Assembly (NCBI GenBank): GCA_963772335.1
Contig: CAVYXF010000003.1
Coordinates: 496,001-560,000 of the forward strand
Length of the DNA: 64,000 nucleotides
From: CAVYXF01 sp963772335
Lineage (GTDB): Bacteria > Pseudomonadota > Alphaproteobacteria > Rhizobiales > Rhodomicrobiaceae
Reading direction: 5' to 3'
Made by a program: the position numbers and the translations under genes. The notes beneath the pieces were generated by a model. The model had not been told where the DNA came from, ran no database searches, and saw only the letters and a program-made list of their open reading frames with translations. Below are positions 8,837 to 17,463 of the stretch, in pieces (positions within the stretch are counted from its first letter, which is position 1; each line of letters begins with the position of its first letter).

Positions 8837-10552
8837 ATGTTTTTCGTCGCCGTTGCAACCGATTATGACGGTACTCTCGCTGAACATGGCATTGTGTCAG
8901 ACAAAACTCTTGAGGCGATAAAAGCACTTAAACGCTCCGGACGCCGCTTGATTCTGGTAACTGGGCGCGAGTTGCCCGACCTTATCCGCGTTTTCCCCAA
9001 TCTCGACACATTCGACCTGGTGGTCGCCGAAAACGGTGCCCTGCTCTATAATCCTGCAACCAGAGGTGAGGAGCCGCTCGGCCCGCCGCCGCCCCCGGAA
9101 TTCATCGAACGTCTTCGGGCAAATGGCGTGGAGCCGCTGTCGGTCGGCAGGACCATCGTCGCAACTTGGGAGCCCCATGAAACCGCGGTGCTGGAATCGA
9201 TCCGCGAGCTTGGCCTTGAGCTGCAGATCATCTTCAACAAGGGCGCTGTCATGGTGCTGCCGGCCAACATCAATAAAGCTTTCGGCCTCAAGGCAGCCTT
9301 GGAGCGACTGTCGCTGTCGCCGCACAATGTCGTGGGCATTGGCGATGCCGAGAACGACCACGCCTTTCTCGCCTATTGCGGCTGTGCGGTGGCGGTCGAT
9401 AACGCCTTGCCGGCGGTAAAGGAAAAGGTGGATTTCGTCACCCGCGGCGCCCGGGGCGAAGGCGTCATCGAGCTGGCCAGCCGGCTTGAGGAAACCGATC
9501 TGCGCGATGTCGCAATTCAGCCGCCCCGCCAATTGCCGGTACTCGGCGCCTGCGCGGATGGAAGTGCACTTCGGCTCGATCCGCGCGACGGCCCGCTGCT
9601 CATCTCAGGCGCCTCCGGCGGCGGCAAGTCGACCGCGGTGACCTCCTTCCTGGAGCAGATGCACAAACTCAGCTTTCAGTTCTGCGTGGTCGACCCCGAA
9701 GGTGACTACGAGGACCTTGCCGATGCGGTGGTGGTCGGCGATGCCGGCCAGGAGCCGCGGCTCCAGGAGGTAATGGACCTGCTCTCACGCCCGGACGTCA
9801 ATGTCGTGGTGAACCTGCTCGGCATTACCGCGAGCGATCGGCCGCGCTTCTTTGCCGAGCTGCTCCCGGAGTTATCGCGTCTGCGCGCCCAAACCGGCCG
9901 GCCGCATTGGATCGTGGTGGACGAGGCGCATCATATGCTGCCCGCGGACTGGGACCCTGCGCCCGTAACGCTGCCGCGGGAGATGCCCGCAACTATCCTT
10001 GTCACCGTGCATCCCGAGGCGCTCTCCGCCGATGTGCTGCAAGCGGTCGAAAGCGTGATCGGCATCGGCAAGGCCCCGCGCGAGGCGATCGCCCGCTTCT
10101 GCGAGGCAAGGGGAGCGGGTGCACCGCCCGAGCTCGAAGTCGACCGCGAGGCCGGCCAGGCCTATTTCTGGCACGGCGGCAAGGCGCAGGTCATAACCAT
10201 CGACCCGCCGAAAGGCGAGCACCGCCGCCACATCCGCAAATATGCCGAAGGTGAGCTTGGCGAAGACCGAAGCTTTTACTTCAAAGGCCCGGATGACAAG
10301 CTCAATCTTCGTGCACAGAACCTGATGATCTTCCTGCAAATCGCGACCGGCGTTGATGAGGAGACCTGGCTCCATCACTTGCGCGAAGGGGATTATTCGC
10401 GCTGGTTCGAGGAGGCGATCAAGGACGAGGACCTCGCCGAGGAAGCCCGCCGCGTCGAAGGCGACAAAAACCTGGACGCAGCGACCAGCCGTGAGCGAAT
10501 CGCCGAGATGGTCACGCGCCGCTATACCGCGCCGGCGAAAGCATCGGAGTAA
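8837..10552 (+). CDS. HAD-IIB hydrolase fused to a HerA/DUF87-like P-loop ATPase
   Basis: This 571-aa protein starts at ATG 8837 (MFFVAVATDYDGTL). Residues 1-230 are a Cof-type HAD-IIB phosphatase with motif I DYDGTL (Asp9, Asp11), motif II LVTGR, motif III around INKAFGLKAAL, and motif IV GIGDAENDHAFL. From about 245 a different module follows: Walker A GASGGGKST (about 258-266) and Walker B IVVDEAHHM (about 358-366), as in HerA/VirB4-like ATPases. A charged C-terminal region (about 455-571) follows. The pairing of sugar-phosphate-type phosphatase and motor ATPase is unusual. Divergence from the glycosyltransferase and debranching genes suggests a role in glucoside or trehalose-like metabolism, but this is inference. 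Confidence 0.85.
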   Translation: MFFVAVATDYDGTLAEHGIVSDKTLEAIKALKRSGRRLILVTGRELPDLIRVFPNLDTFDLVVAENGALLYNPATRGEEPLGPPPPPEFIERLRANGVEPLSVGRTIVATWEPHETAVLESIRELGLELQIIFNKGAVMVLPANINKAFGLKAALERLSLSPHNVVGIGDAENDHAFLAYCGCAVAVDNALPAVKEKVDFVTRGARGEGVIELASRLEETDLRDVAIQPPRQLPVLGACADGSALRLDPRDGPLLISGASGGGKSTAVTSFLEQMHKLSFQFCVVDPEGDYEDLADAVVVGDAGQEPRLQEVMDLLSRPDVNVVVNLLGITASDRPRFFAELLPELSRLRAQTGRPHWIVVDEAHHMLPADWDPAPVTLPREMPATILVTVHPEALSADVLQAVESVIGIGKAPREAIARFCEARGAGAPPELEVDREAGQAYFWHGGKAQVITIDPPKGEHRRHIRKYAEGELGEDRSFYFKGPDDKLNLRAQNLMIFLQIATGVDEETWLHHLREGDYSRWFEEAIKDEDLAEEARRVEGDKNLDAATSRERIAEMVTRRYTAPAKASE

Positions 10553-10702
10553 CTAGGTAAGGCTTGCTTACCTTTTCCGGTAGGCTCGCGTGCGTCCAGA
10601 AGGCGCCCGCCAAAAAATTGATTGCGCGGCCCGCGTGCCTCTCCTTACAGTCTATGCTATCAAGCGAAAGCGCCGCAGAGCGCGAGAATATGGGAGGATC
10701 GC

Positions 10703-10783
10703 ATGACCTTCGCTGCCGCAGCGCATGAGGCGGTGTGCGCCTTGACGGCACCGCAGCTGGCTCTTTTCCCTGCAGCCCGCTAG
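10703..10783 (+). CDS. possible 26-codon leader or small ORF upstream of ABC ATPase
   Basis: An ATG at 10703 preceded by GGGAGGA opens a 26-codon frame rich in Ala that ends 24 bp before the ABC ATPase start. The ribosome-binding site is good and the spacing fits a translated leader, but there is no homology that I recognise. It may be chance. Confidence 0.25.
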   Translation: MTFAAAAHEAVCALTAPQLALFPAAR

Positions 10784-10807
10784 CTGGAAAACAGGAAGGG
10801 CGGCACC

Positions 10808-11884
10808 ATGGCTTCCGTAGACATCCGCAATGTGATTAAGAGATTCGGCGGTCACGAGGTGATCCACGGTGTCAATATCGACATCGCCGATCATGAATTC
10901 GTGGTGCTGGTTGGCCCCTCGGGATGCGGCAAGTCCACGCTCCTGCGCATGATCGCGGGCCTGGAGCAGATATCGGGCGGCGAGATCGCGATTGGTGGCC
11001 GAGTGGTGAACAACGTGCAGCCCAAAGAGCGCGACATCGCCATGGTGTTCCAAAATTACGCGCTCTACCCGCATATGACTGTGTTCGACAATATGGCGTT
11101 CAGCCTGAAGCTGCGGAATGCACCGCGTGCCGAGACCGAGGAGCGTGTGCATCAAGCGGCCGACATCCTCGGCCTGAAGCCGTTTTTGGAGCGTTATCCG
11201 CGCCAGCTCTCCGGCGGCCAGCGCCAGAGGGTCGCCATGGGCCGCGCCATAGTGCGCGACCCGCAGGTTTTCCTGTTCGACGAGCCGCTCTCCAATCTCG
11301 ACGCCAAGCTGCGCGTTGCTATGCGCACCGAGATCAAGGCGCTGCACCAGCGGCTGAACACCACCTCCATTTACGTCACACACGATCAGGTCGAGGCGAT
11401 GACCATGGCAGACCGCATCGTTCTGATGCGCGACGGCATCGTCGAGCAGATCGGCTCGCCTCTCGAGCTCTACGACCGGCCCGACAATCTGTTCGCCGCC
11501 GGTTTCATCGGCTCGCCGGCCATGAACTTCCTGCCCGGAATTTTGCGACGCGAGAGCAACAACATTCATGTGCGCATGGATTCGGGCGTGGAGCTTCCGC
11601 TACCGGCGAGTATGGGCGGCAGCGATGGCGAGAAGGTGATTTATGGTGTCCGGCCCGAGCATCTGGCGCTTGGCCAGGACGGCTTTGCCGCCAAGGTGAG
11701 TGTCGTCGAGCCGACCGGCGCGGACACTTTCGTGTTCAGCGAGGTTGGTGGCACGCCAATCTGCGCGACTTTCGCCGAACGCCACGCCTTCCGGCCGGGT
11801 GAGCAGATCATGCTGCGCCCGCGGCTCGAAGCCGTGCACTTGTTCGACAGCGACAGCGGCAAGGTGATTCGCGCCGCATCCTGA
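10808..11884 (+). CDS. sugar ABC transporter ATP-binding protein (UgpC/MsmX type), orphan
   Basis: This 358-aa protein contains Walker A GPSGCGKST, the Q-loop VFQNYALYPHM, the signature LSGGQRQRVAMGRA, Walker B VFLFDEPLSNLDAKLR and the H-loop VTHDQ. A C-terminal TOBE/OB region (about 235-358) is typical of the CUT1 carbohydrate-importer family. No permease or binding protein is present nearby, so it is either a shared ATPase or a remnant of a larger cluster elsewhere. It precedes a sugar-acid dehydratase by 123 bp, consistent with a catabolic locus for pentose or tetronate acids. Confidence 0.93.
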   Translation: MASVDIRNVIKRFGGHEVIHGVNIDIADHEFVVLVGPSGCGKSTLLRMIAGLEQISGGEIAIGGRVVNNVQPKERDIAMVFQNYALYPHMTVFDNMAFSLKLRNAPRAETEERVHQAADILGLKPFLERYPRQLSGGQRQRVAMGRAIVRDPQVFLFDEPLSNLDAKLRVAMRTEIKALHQRLNTTSIYVTHDQVEAMTMADRIVLMRDGIVEQIGSPLELYDRPDNLFAAGFIGSPAMNFLPGILRRESNNIHVRMDSGVELPLPASMGGSDGEKVIYGVRPEHLALGQDGFAAKVSVVEPTGADTFVFSEVGGTPICATFAERHAFRPGEQIMLRPRLEAVHLFDSDSGKVIRAAS

Positions 11885-12007
11885 AGATCTAAGGAAGCGG
11901 CTACATGCGAGCGCCTACGAAAGACGGGGCGCGCTGCGCGAAGGTCTCTGCGTTAGAATAAAGGTGTAGCCCCAGGCGGGGCGTATTGATCATGGAGAAG
12001 CGAGGCA

Positions 12008-13795
12008 ATGAGCCAGAACGCAAAAGGCCGGCCGCTGCGCAGCACATTGTGGTGGGACAACCCAGAAGATCCCGGCATGACGGCGCTCTATCTGGAGCGC
12101 TATCTTAATTTCGGCCTCACGCGTGAGGAGCTGCAGTCCGGCAAGCCGATTATCGGCATCGCCCAGACCGGCAGCGATCTCTCGCCCTGCAACCGCCATC
12201 ATATCGAGCTGGCATCGCGCGTGCGTGACGGCATTCGCGGGGCGGGCGGCGTGCCGATCGAGTTCCCGGTTCACCCGATCCAGGAGACCGGCAAGCGCCC
12301 GACGGCGGCACTTGACCGCAATCTCACCTATCTCGGCCTGGTCGAGGTGCTGTTCGGCTATATGATCGACGGCGTGGTGCTGACCACAGGCTGCGACAAG
12401 ACCACCCCCGCGATGATAATGGGTGCAGCAACCGTCGATCTTCCCGCCATTGTGCTCTCCGGCGGCCCGATGCTGGATGGCCATTTCGAGGGCAAGCTCG
12501 CGGGCTCGGGCACCGTGGTCTGGGAAGCGCGGCGCCGCCATGCCGCCGGCGAGATCGACTACGACACCTTCATCGAGATGGTCGCCGGTTCCGCGCCGAG
12601 CATCGGCCATTGCAACACAATGGGCACCGCCTCCTCGATGAATGCCATGGCCGAGGCGCTCGGCATGTCGCTCCCGGGTTGCGCCGCCATCCCCGCCCCC
12701 TATCGCGAGCGCGGGCAAATCGCATACGAGACCGGAAAGCGCATCGTCGAGATGGTACATGAAGACCTGCGCCCCTCGCAGATCATGACCCGCGAGGCCT
12801 TCGAGAACGCGATCGTCGTCGCCTCCGCCATCGGCGCCTCGACCAATTGCCCGCCGCACATCAACGCCATCGCCCGCCATATCGGCGTCGAGCTGACCAA
12901 TGACGATTGGGACCGTATCGGCTACGATACCCCGCTCCTCGTCAACATGATGCCGGCCGGTGAATATCTGGGCGAAAGCTATTTCCGCGCCGGAGGCCTA
13001 CCGGCCGTCATCGCCGAGTTGATGCGGCAGGGCAAGATCCGCGAAGGCGCGCTCACCGTCACCGGGCGCACCATCGGCGAGAACAACGAGGGGGCAAAGA
13101 TTACCGACGAGAAGGTGATCCGGCCCTATAGCAGCCCATTGAAAAGCAAGGCCGGCTTCGCGCATCTCAAGGGAAACCTGTTCGACAGCGCGATCATGAA
13201 GACGTCGGTGATCTCCGACGACTTCCGCCGCCGCTATCTCGAGCGGCCGGGCGACGAGAACGCCTTCGAAGGTCGCGCCATCGTGTTCGACGGCCCCGAG
13301 GACTACCACCAGCGCATCAATATGCCGGGCCAGCAGATCGACGACAATTGCATCCTCGTCATCCGCAATTGCGGCCCGGTCGGCTATCCCGGCTCGGCGG
13401 AGGTGGTGAACATGCTGCCGCCCGACGCGCTGGTGCGCCGCGGCATATCCGAGCTGCCCTGCATCGGCGATGGCCGCCAGAGCGGCACGTCCGGCAGCCC
13501 GTCGATCCTCAACGCCTCGCCGGAGTTGGCGATCGGCGGCGGCCTCGCGCTGCTCCAGACCGGCGACCGCATCAGGATCGACCTCAACAAGCGCACGGCC
13601 GACATCTTGATCTCCGATGACGAACTGGCCAAGCGCCGGCGCGATATGAAGCTTCCCGACCTGGTTAACCAGACGCCCTGGCAGGAGATTTACCGCACCT
13701 ATGTCGGCCAGCTCGACCAAGGCGGTGTGCTGGAGAATGCAGTGAAATACCAGCGGGTCGCCGAACGGTTCGGCGTACCGCGCAATAACCATTAG
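12008..13795 (+). CDS. xylD: IlvD/Edd family dehydratase, xylonate dehydratase-like
   Basis: This 595-aa protein aligns by eye with the Caulobacter XylD type: MTALYLERYLNFGLT, GKPIIGIAQTGSDLSPCNR, TTGCDKTTPA, GHCNTMGTASSMNA and a C-terminus AVKYQRVAERFG. The three cluster ligands are Cys61, Cys129 and Cys202. It removes water from an aldonic acid to give a 2-keto-3-deoxy acid. D-xylonate is the most likely substrate, but L-arabinonate or another sugar acid cannot be excluded. Neighbouring oxidoreductases (14055, 15255) and the sugar ABC ATPase fit a sugar-acid pathway. The stop codon abuts a palindromic repeat. Confidence 0.85.
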   Translation: MSQNAKGRPLRSTLWWDNPEDPGMTALYLERYLNFGLTREELQSGKPIIGIAQTGSDLSPCNRHHIELASRVRDGIRGAGGVPIEFPVHPIQETGKRPTAALDRNLTYLGLVEVLFGYMIDGVVLTTGCDKTTPAMIMGAATVDLPAIVLSGGPMLDGHFEGKLAGSGTVVWEARRRHAAGEIDYDTFIEMVAGSAPSIGHCNTMGTASSMNAMAEALGMSLPGCAAIPAPYRERGQIAYETGKRIVEMVHEDLRPSQIMTREAFENAIVVASAIGASTNCPPHINAIARHIGVELTNDDWDRIGYDTPLLVNMMPAGEYLGESYFRAGGLPAVIAELMRQGKIREGALTVTGRTIGENNEGAKITDEKVIRPYSSPLKSKAGFAHLKGNLFDSAIMKTSVISDDFRRRYLERPGDENAFEGRAIVFDGPEDYHQRINMPGQQIDDNCILVIRNCGPVGYPGSAEVVNMLPPDALVRRGISELPCIGDGRQSGTSGSPSILNASPELAIGGGLALLQTGDRIRIDLNKRTADILISDDELAKRRRDMKLPDLVNQTPWQEIYRTYVGQLDQGGVLENAVKYQRVAERFGVPRNNH

Positions 13796-13844
13796 CGCAT
13801 CGGACCGAAAAGTGAGAACCGGTTTTCGGACAAATCCGATGCGC
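13796..13844. repeat. palindromic repeat, GCATCGGACCGAAAA family, copy 1
   Basis: The arms GCATCGGA...TCCGATGC and inner CCGAAAA...TTTTCGG pair across the element. It begins immediately after the dehydratase stop codon. A second copy at 48888 starts in the same way after another stop codon, and an inverted one lies at 49023. It could act as a terminator or mRNA stabiliser, but lacks a T tract. Confidence 0.75.
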
Positions 13845-13854
13845 AAACAAAAGG

Positions 13855-13891
13855 CTAGAGCGGCGCTTCCGATTTAGAGCCGCCGCTCTAG
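13855..13891. repeat. CTAG-ended hairpin
   Basis: Perfect 11-bp arms, CTAGAGCGGCG and CGCCGCTCTAG, enclose a 15-nt loop in the 259-bp gap between the dehydratase and DenD-like genes. The CTAG ends recall the larger hairpins at 30581 and 30671. The remainder of the gap to 14054 shows no gene. Confidence 0.55.
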
Positions 13892-14054
13892 CGCGAACTG
13901 CGCGGCGATGCATTTAGCTCACCTCGCACTTTGCCAAAACCCCGCGGAAGCGGGGGCCCGGTAAACCACTCAGTCTGCGGAGTACTGAATCCCCGCCTTT
14001 CGCGCGGATTTCGACGGTGGCGCGAGTAGAAGAAGAAATGAAAGGGAGCGGCCC

Positions 14055-15062
14055 ATGCGCGTTGTCATCACAGGAGGAACGGGCTTCGTCGGCCGCAAGC
14101 TGGCAGCGCGGCTGCTGCGCGATGGGACATTGGGAGGCCCGAGCGGCGGCAGCGAGGAAATCTCCGAGCTCGTGCTGTTCGACAACGTCGGGCCGAACCC
14201 GCCGTTTGAGCTTAGCGATCCGCGGCTGAACGTGGTCACTGGCGATATCACCGACAAGGCCCAAGTCGAGGCACTGATCACACCTGGCACCGGCAGCATC
14301 TGGCATCTTGCCGCGGTGGTGAGCGCGGGCGCCGAGGCCGATCTCGATCTCGGCTACGCGGTCAATCTCGACGGTACGCGCCATGTGCTCAACGCCTGCC
14401 GCAAGCTCGGCGCGCCCCCACGTCTGGTGTTCGCCTCGAGCGCCGCGGTCTATGGCGGCGAGCCGCCGCTCACCGTCGACGACAACACGCCACCGACGCC
14501 GCGCACCTCCTACGGTGCGCAGAAGGCGGCCGGCGAGCTATTCGTCAACGACTACACCCGCCGCGGCATCATCGACGGCCGTTCGGCGCGGCTGCCGACC
14601 ATCGTCGTGCGTCCCGGCCGGCCAAATAAGGCCGCCTCGACCTTCGCCTCCTCGATCCTGCGTGAGCCGCTCGCCGGCCAGACTGCGATCTGCCCGGTTT
14701 CGCCGGAGAGCCGCATGGCGATCATGTCGCCGCGCCGGCTGATCGAAGCACTGCTCGCGTTACACGACATGGAGGGTGCAAAGCTTGGCTTCAACCGCAC
14801 CGTGCTTCTCCCATCGATCAGCGTCACCATCGGGGAAATGGCGGATTTGCTGCGGCGCGTTGGCGGCGAGGAAGCGGCCGGCCGCATCATCTGGCAGCCC
14901 GATCCGTTCATCCAGAGGATCGTCGATCAATGGCCGGGCGCGATGGGCGCGCCGCGCGCCGAAGGTCTGGGCCTCAAGGGCGACGCCAATATGGACGAGA
15001 TCGTCACCGCCTTCATCGAGGATGACCTGCCCGCGCAGCAGAAGCTCGTCGCCGCGGGCTAG
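14055..15062 (+). CDS. denD: NAD-dependent epimerase/dehydratase, D-erythronate dehydrogenase-like
   Basis: This 335-aa extended SDR begins at ATG 14055 behind AAAGGGAG. It has the NAD-binding TGGTGFVG motif, the serine region FASSAAVYGG and the catalytic YxxxK (Tyr153/Lys157, TSYGAQKA). Sequence features such as IDGRSARLPTIVVRPGRPN and PESRMAIMSPRRLIEALL match the DenD group, which oxidises D-erythronate at C2/C3 in tetronate catabolism. The assignment is by family resemblance; a broader sugar-acid substrate range is possible. It lies between two other sugar-acid-type enzymes, supporting a catabolic role. Confidence 0.75.
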   Translation: MRVVITGGTGFVGRKLAARLLRDGTLGGPSGGSEEISELVLFDNVGPNPPFELSDPRLNVVTGDITDKAQVEALITPGTGSIWHLAAVVSAGAEADLDLGYAVNLDGTRHVLNACRKLGAPPRLVFASSAAVYGGEPPLTVDDNTPPTPRTSYGAQKAAGELFVNDYTRRGIIDGRSARLPTIVVRPGRPNKAASTFASSILREPLAGQTAICPVSPESRMAIMSPRRLIEALLALHDMEGAKLGFNRTVLLPSISVTIGEMADLLRRVGGEEAAGRIIWQPDPFIQRIVDQWPGAMGAPRAEGLGLKGDANMDEIVTAFIEDDLPAQQKLVAAG

Positions 15063-15172
15063 AAGAAAATGTGTTGTACGTACTGGCTGCCTCTCCGATG
15101 GTAGACCTCTGCGAAAATCGGCCCTCAACCGTCGCGATCGAAATTGAAGAGCCTGAAACAGCGAACGAAGCT

Positions 15173-15193
15173 CCCTCTCCCGCGGGGAGAGGG
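15173..15193. repeat. CCCTCTCC...GGGAGAGGG palindrome
   Basis: The arms CCCTCTCC and GGGGAGAGGG form a tight hairpin in the 192-bp gap between two oxidoreductase genes. The same core recurs at 18911 and 42748, so this is a dispersed family in the genome. Confidence 0.6.
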
Positions 15194-15254
15194 GAACACA
15201 CCGCGTCTTGGGTTAGGCCTGCGATAAGCACTCGGAGAGCAGGAGGGAAAGTAG

Positions 15255-15995
15255 ATGAATCAGATCGATCTGGCAGGCCGTTCGGCCATCGTTACCGGCG
15301 CTGCCCGCGGCATTGGTCGGGCCATCACCGAGCGCTTCATCGGCTCGGGCGCGAAGGTGGCGATCTGGGATGTTGATGGCAAGGCGGCCGAGGAGACGGC
15401 AAGGCTTCTGCATCAAACCGCGGTGCAAGTCGACGTCACCGACGAAGACTCGGTGAATGCGGCCGTGCGCAAGAGCGAGGCGGCGATCGGCCCCGTCGAC
15501 ATCTTGGTGACGAGCGCGGGCATTACCGGCCCGAACCTCAGTATTGCCGACTACCCGGCCGAAGACTGGCGCCGCGTGCTCGAGGTGGATCTCACCGGAC
15601 CGTTCCTGTGCTCCAAGGCCGTCGTGCCTGGCATGATGGCGCGCAATTACGGGCGCATCGTGCATATCGCCTCAGTCGCCGGCAAGGAGGGCAATCCCAA
15701 TGCCGGCCCTTACTCCGCGGCCAAGGCCGGGGTGATCGCGCTCACCAAATCACTGGGCAAGGAGCTGGCCAAGACCGGCATCCGCGTCAACGCCATTACA
15801 CCCGCCGCCGTCGAGACGGGCATGTTCTCGCAGATGACCGAGGAGCACATCGCCTATATGCTCTCCAAAATCCCGATGGGCCGCTTCGGCCTGGTGGAGG
15901 AGATGGCGGCAATGGTCGCCTGGCTCGTTTCGGAGGAATGCTCCTTCTCGACCGGCGCCGTCTTCGACCTATCGGGCGGCCGAGCGACGTATTAG
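15255..15995 (+). CDS. SDR family NAD(P)-dependent oxidoreductase
   Basis: This 246-aa classical SDR starts at ATG 15255 behind AGGAGGG. It has the cofactor motif TGAARGIGRA, the NAG-like TSAGITG, catalytic YxxxK at Tyr153/Lys157 (YSAAKAG) and the conserved PAAVETGMF loop. It oxidises or reduces a hydroxy/keto group. Given the dehydratase and DenD-like enzyme upstream, a sugar or sugar-acid dehydrogenase acting in the same pathway is likely, though a 3-oxoacyl-ACP-reductase-like role cannot be excluded from sequence. Confidence 0.85.
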   Translation: MNQIDLAGRSAIVTGAARGIGRAITERFIGSGAKVAIWDVDGKAAEETARLLHQTAVQVDVTDEDSVNAAVRKSEAAIGPVDILVTSAGITGPNLSIADYPAEDWRRVLEVDLTGPFLCSKAVVPGMMARNYGRIVHIASVAGKEGNPNAGPYSAAKAGVIALTKSLGKELAKTGIRVNAITPAAVETGMFSQMTEEHIAYMLSKIPMGRFGLVEEMAAMVAWLVSEECSFSTGAVFDLSGGRATY

Positions 15996-16095
15996 GCCAG
16001 GGTCGCCGCGCAGAATTGCGGTCTCCCGCTTGCCTCACGCGGACGGAGGCGCTTATCGGATTCCACATCGGGTATAAGCAAAATAGTATTCTGAC

Positions 16096-17337
16096 TTAGT
16101 CGGTCCGGCGGATTGACCTCGTTCGATGCAGCTTGGCGATACGAAACGGCAATTTGAGAATGTCGTGATTGTCCGCAATCCATCGCATCTGCTCAGCGCT
16201 CAGCTTATCGGATGAGGATTTCACCTCCACCATCACCGACGCTCCGTCCCGCCACAGGAGCAAATCAGGCCAACCGATGTAGCGAGCCCAGTAGTCGTCG
16301 ACAAGATAGCGAAGGATCGCAATGGTTGTCTCCGCCGGCAAGATTTCGATCAGCCGGCGTGCCCGATCAATGTCCGTCACGCGATGCGCCCAAAGATACT
16401 GGCGGAGATTCTCGCTTGGGTTGCGCCAGTAATCGAACAGCTCAAGCAGAAGACCCCGATCGGCCAACCCGTCGGGCGACAGGAGCGCGAAATGTTCGTC
16501 GATCTCGTTCATTCGGCGCCGCCCATATCCGGGCGTACCGAAGTCCTCGGGCAGATGCGCGATGATCATCGAAACATCCTCCTCTGCCTTGAACGCTGCG
16601 CGCGCACCGAAAGAAACCGTGCGGTTTTTGGGGTCGGCGGGATGCTCGATCAGTAGCCACATCATGACACCGAACAAAGCATGTAGCGGAGCGCTCTCCA
16701 GCAGCATCACCGACCATCCCAGAGCCTTGTACTGCCGCGCGACGAAGCTTTCGGGCGAGATGACTTCACCTTCCCACAGCACTACATTACCCTTCTCCGG
16801 CGAGGCTAAATATTTTGGGTAAAATGTCTCAACCTCGACATCGTAGCGCTCAATTATCTCCCGCTGCGACGGCTCCCGGGTATTATACCTGGGCTCCCTC
16901 GCGTGGAGTGCTTTCATTTCGTCGAGCACTTCCTTCTCAATATGCCGTTGCGCCGATCGGACTTCCTCTGGTGATGCCGCAGGGTTCGTCCCGCGCCAGG
17001 CCGCCATCCGCTCGGTTTCAGCAAAGAACAGCTCTCGCCAGTAGAACCGCTTGATCTTGGAGGTGCGTCCACGGATTGCGGCTGCCGGTGCCGCGACCAG
17101 CGGCAATCCGCGGCAGGCGTTGCAAACATTGGTCTGGAAGCCGAGCGTTACGTAAACCCGCTCCTGCGTTTCGAGTTCGACCCCTTGGTCGAGCTGGTGC
17201 GGAAGGAAGCAACGGCCGAACACCTCATCGCAGACGCACATCATAACGCTATGGCAGTCGGTGCATCGATACTTGCGAATTAGCTCGTGCTGATTGAGGC
17301 AGGTAACTCTTTTATGCTCACAGAATGAGTGGTTCAT
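16096..17337 (-). CDS. VRR-NUC domain protein with N-terminal Cys-rich (zinc-ribbon-like) region
   Basis: This 413-aa protein starts at ATG 17337 (MNHSFCEHKRV); a GTG three codons earlier is also possible. Residues 5-80 contain repeated Cys pairs (YRCTDCHSVMMCVC, NVCNACRGLP) suggesting zinc binding. The middle is charged and helical. The C-terminus has WPDLLLWRDG, MVEVKSSSDKLS and EQMRW, the PD-(D/E)XK core of VRR-NUC nucleases, close to the C-terminal pattern of FAN1. It probably binds and cuts branched or damaged DNA, or acts as a defence nuclease. It stands alone, with no modification or helicase partner adjacent. Confidence 0.75.
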   Translation of the reverse strand: MNHSFCEHKRVTCLNQHELIRKYRCTDCHSVMMCVCDEVFGRCFLPHQLDQGVELETQERVYVTLGFQTNVCNACRGLPLVAAPAAAIRGRTSKIKRFYWRELFFAETERMAAWRGTNPAASPEEVRSAQRHIEKEVLDEMKALHAREPRYNTREPSQREIIERYDVEVETFYPKYLASPEKGNVVLWEGEVISPESFVARQYKALGWSVMLLESAPLHALFGVMMWLLIEHPADPKNRTVSFGARAAFKAEEDVSMIIAHLPEDFGTPGYGRRRMNEIDEHFALLSPDGLADRGLLLELFDYWRNPSENLRQYLWAHRVTDIDRARRLIEILPAETTIAILRYLVDDYWARYIGWPDLLLWRDGASVMVEVKSSSDKLSAEQMRWIADNHDILKLPFRIAKLHRTRSIRRTD

Positions 17338-17463
17338 CGCCGGCACTCTTCACCCGTGCTGCGGGGCGGCCACTCTCTTTTAGCTTTGACTGATCGTTGG
17401 CTTGCGGAGTCTAATGGCCCTTGAAGCCCCGCCCTATCCATCAGCGAGCACATGAAAGTCTGC

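Noticed and set aside
11969..11982. GCCCC-AGGC-GGGGC hairpin before the dehydratase gene
   Set aside because: The 5-bp stem with no T tract is too weak to call a terminator.
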